This document shows, in pieces, positions 6,538 through 6,546 of a DNA stretch of 6,546 nt. The notes below the pieces were generated by a model. The model worked only from the letters and a program-made list of their open reading frames with translations. It ran no database searches and had not been told where the DNA came from. The stretch covers positions 1 through 6,546 of the forward strand of contig CBFGWQ010000205.1 of assembly GCA_965652575.1 (NCBI GenBank), written 5' to 3'. Every line of letters begins with the position of its first letter. The stretch's first letter is position 1. A program made the translations under genes and the position numbers. This DNA comes from Arenibacter sp965652575. Lineage in GTDB: Bacteria; Bacteroidota; Bacteroidia; Flavobacteriales; Flavobacteriaceae.

Positions 6538-6546
6538 GGATTTTTT

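Larger units (their letters stand above)
6218..6546. other. 329-base region without a convincing gene: hydrolase leader plus repeats
   Basis: This stretch contains the upstream region of the minus-strand hydrolase and continues to the window edge. Positions 6218-6361 are open in the hydrolase frame from a GTG, but I read them as untranslated leader because the predicted residues are not family-like. Positions 6362-6450 are A/T-rich, as expected for a promoter region, but I could not pick out a firm Bacteroidota promoter on the minus strand. Positions 6451-6546 contain the heptad repeat and weak inverted repeats described separately, and end in a T-run at the edge. No tRNA or known RNA family was recognised. 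Confidence 0.6.

Overview
The window looks like chromosomal DNA from a member of the Bacteroidota, most likely a marine or polysaccharide-degrading Flavobacteriaceae. This is an inference. It rests on A/T-rich leaders before the start codons with no good Shine-Dalgarno sequence, moderate G+C content, protein styles that resemble flavobacterial homologues, and an oxidative sugar-catabolism cluster built around an SGLT-type sodium symporter. No rRNA, tRNA, CRISPR array or transposase was found.

Layout: positions 1-81 may hold the last 26 codons of an upstream gene (weak). A short leader follows. Four genes then run on the plus strand with gaps of 13, 66 and 42 bases, arranged like an operon: an IlvD/Edd-family sugar-acid dehydratase (177-1901), a short-chain dehydrogenase (1915-2679), an SMP-30/gluconolactonase-type lactonase (2746-3633) and a sodium/sugar symporter of the SGLT type (3676-5301). 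A convergent minus-strand gene (5333-6217) encodes a dienelactone-hydrolase-family alpha/beta hydrolase with an N-terminal Tat-like segment. The last 329 bases contain no convincing gene. They hold the hydrolase leader and a short heptad-repeat array close to the window edge.

How the genes fit together: the symporter would import a free sugar. The SDR would oxidise it to an aldonolactone, the SMP-30 protein would open the lactone, and the dehydratase would convert the aldonate to a 2-keto-3-deoxy sugar acid. This is the upper half of a non-phosphorylative (Weimberg/Dahms or De Ley-Doudoroff-like) route. The sugar cannot be read from the sequence. The enzymes that would process the 2-keto-3-deoxy acid are not in the window. 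An alternative is that the SDR acts after the dehydratase as a 2-keto-3-deoxy-acid 4-dehydrogenase. The minus-strand hydrolase is probably a separate transcription unit.

Nothing here is clearly a new type of system. The points most worth checking are the substrate of the sugar module, the role of the SDR, the SGLT1-like sugar-site residues of the symporter, and the 7-base repeat array at the right edge.
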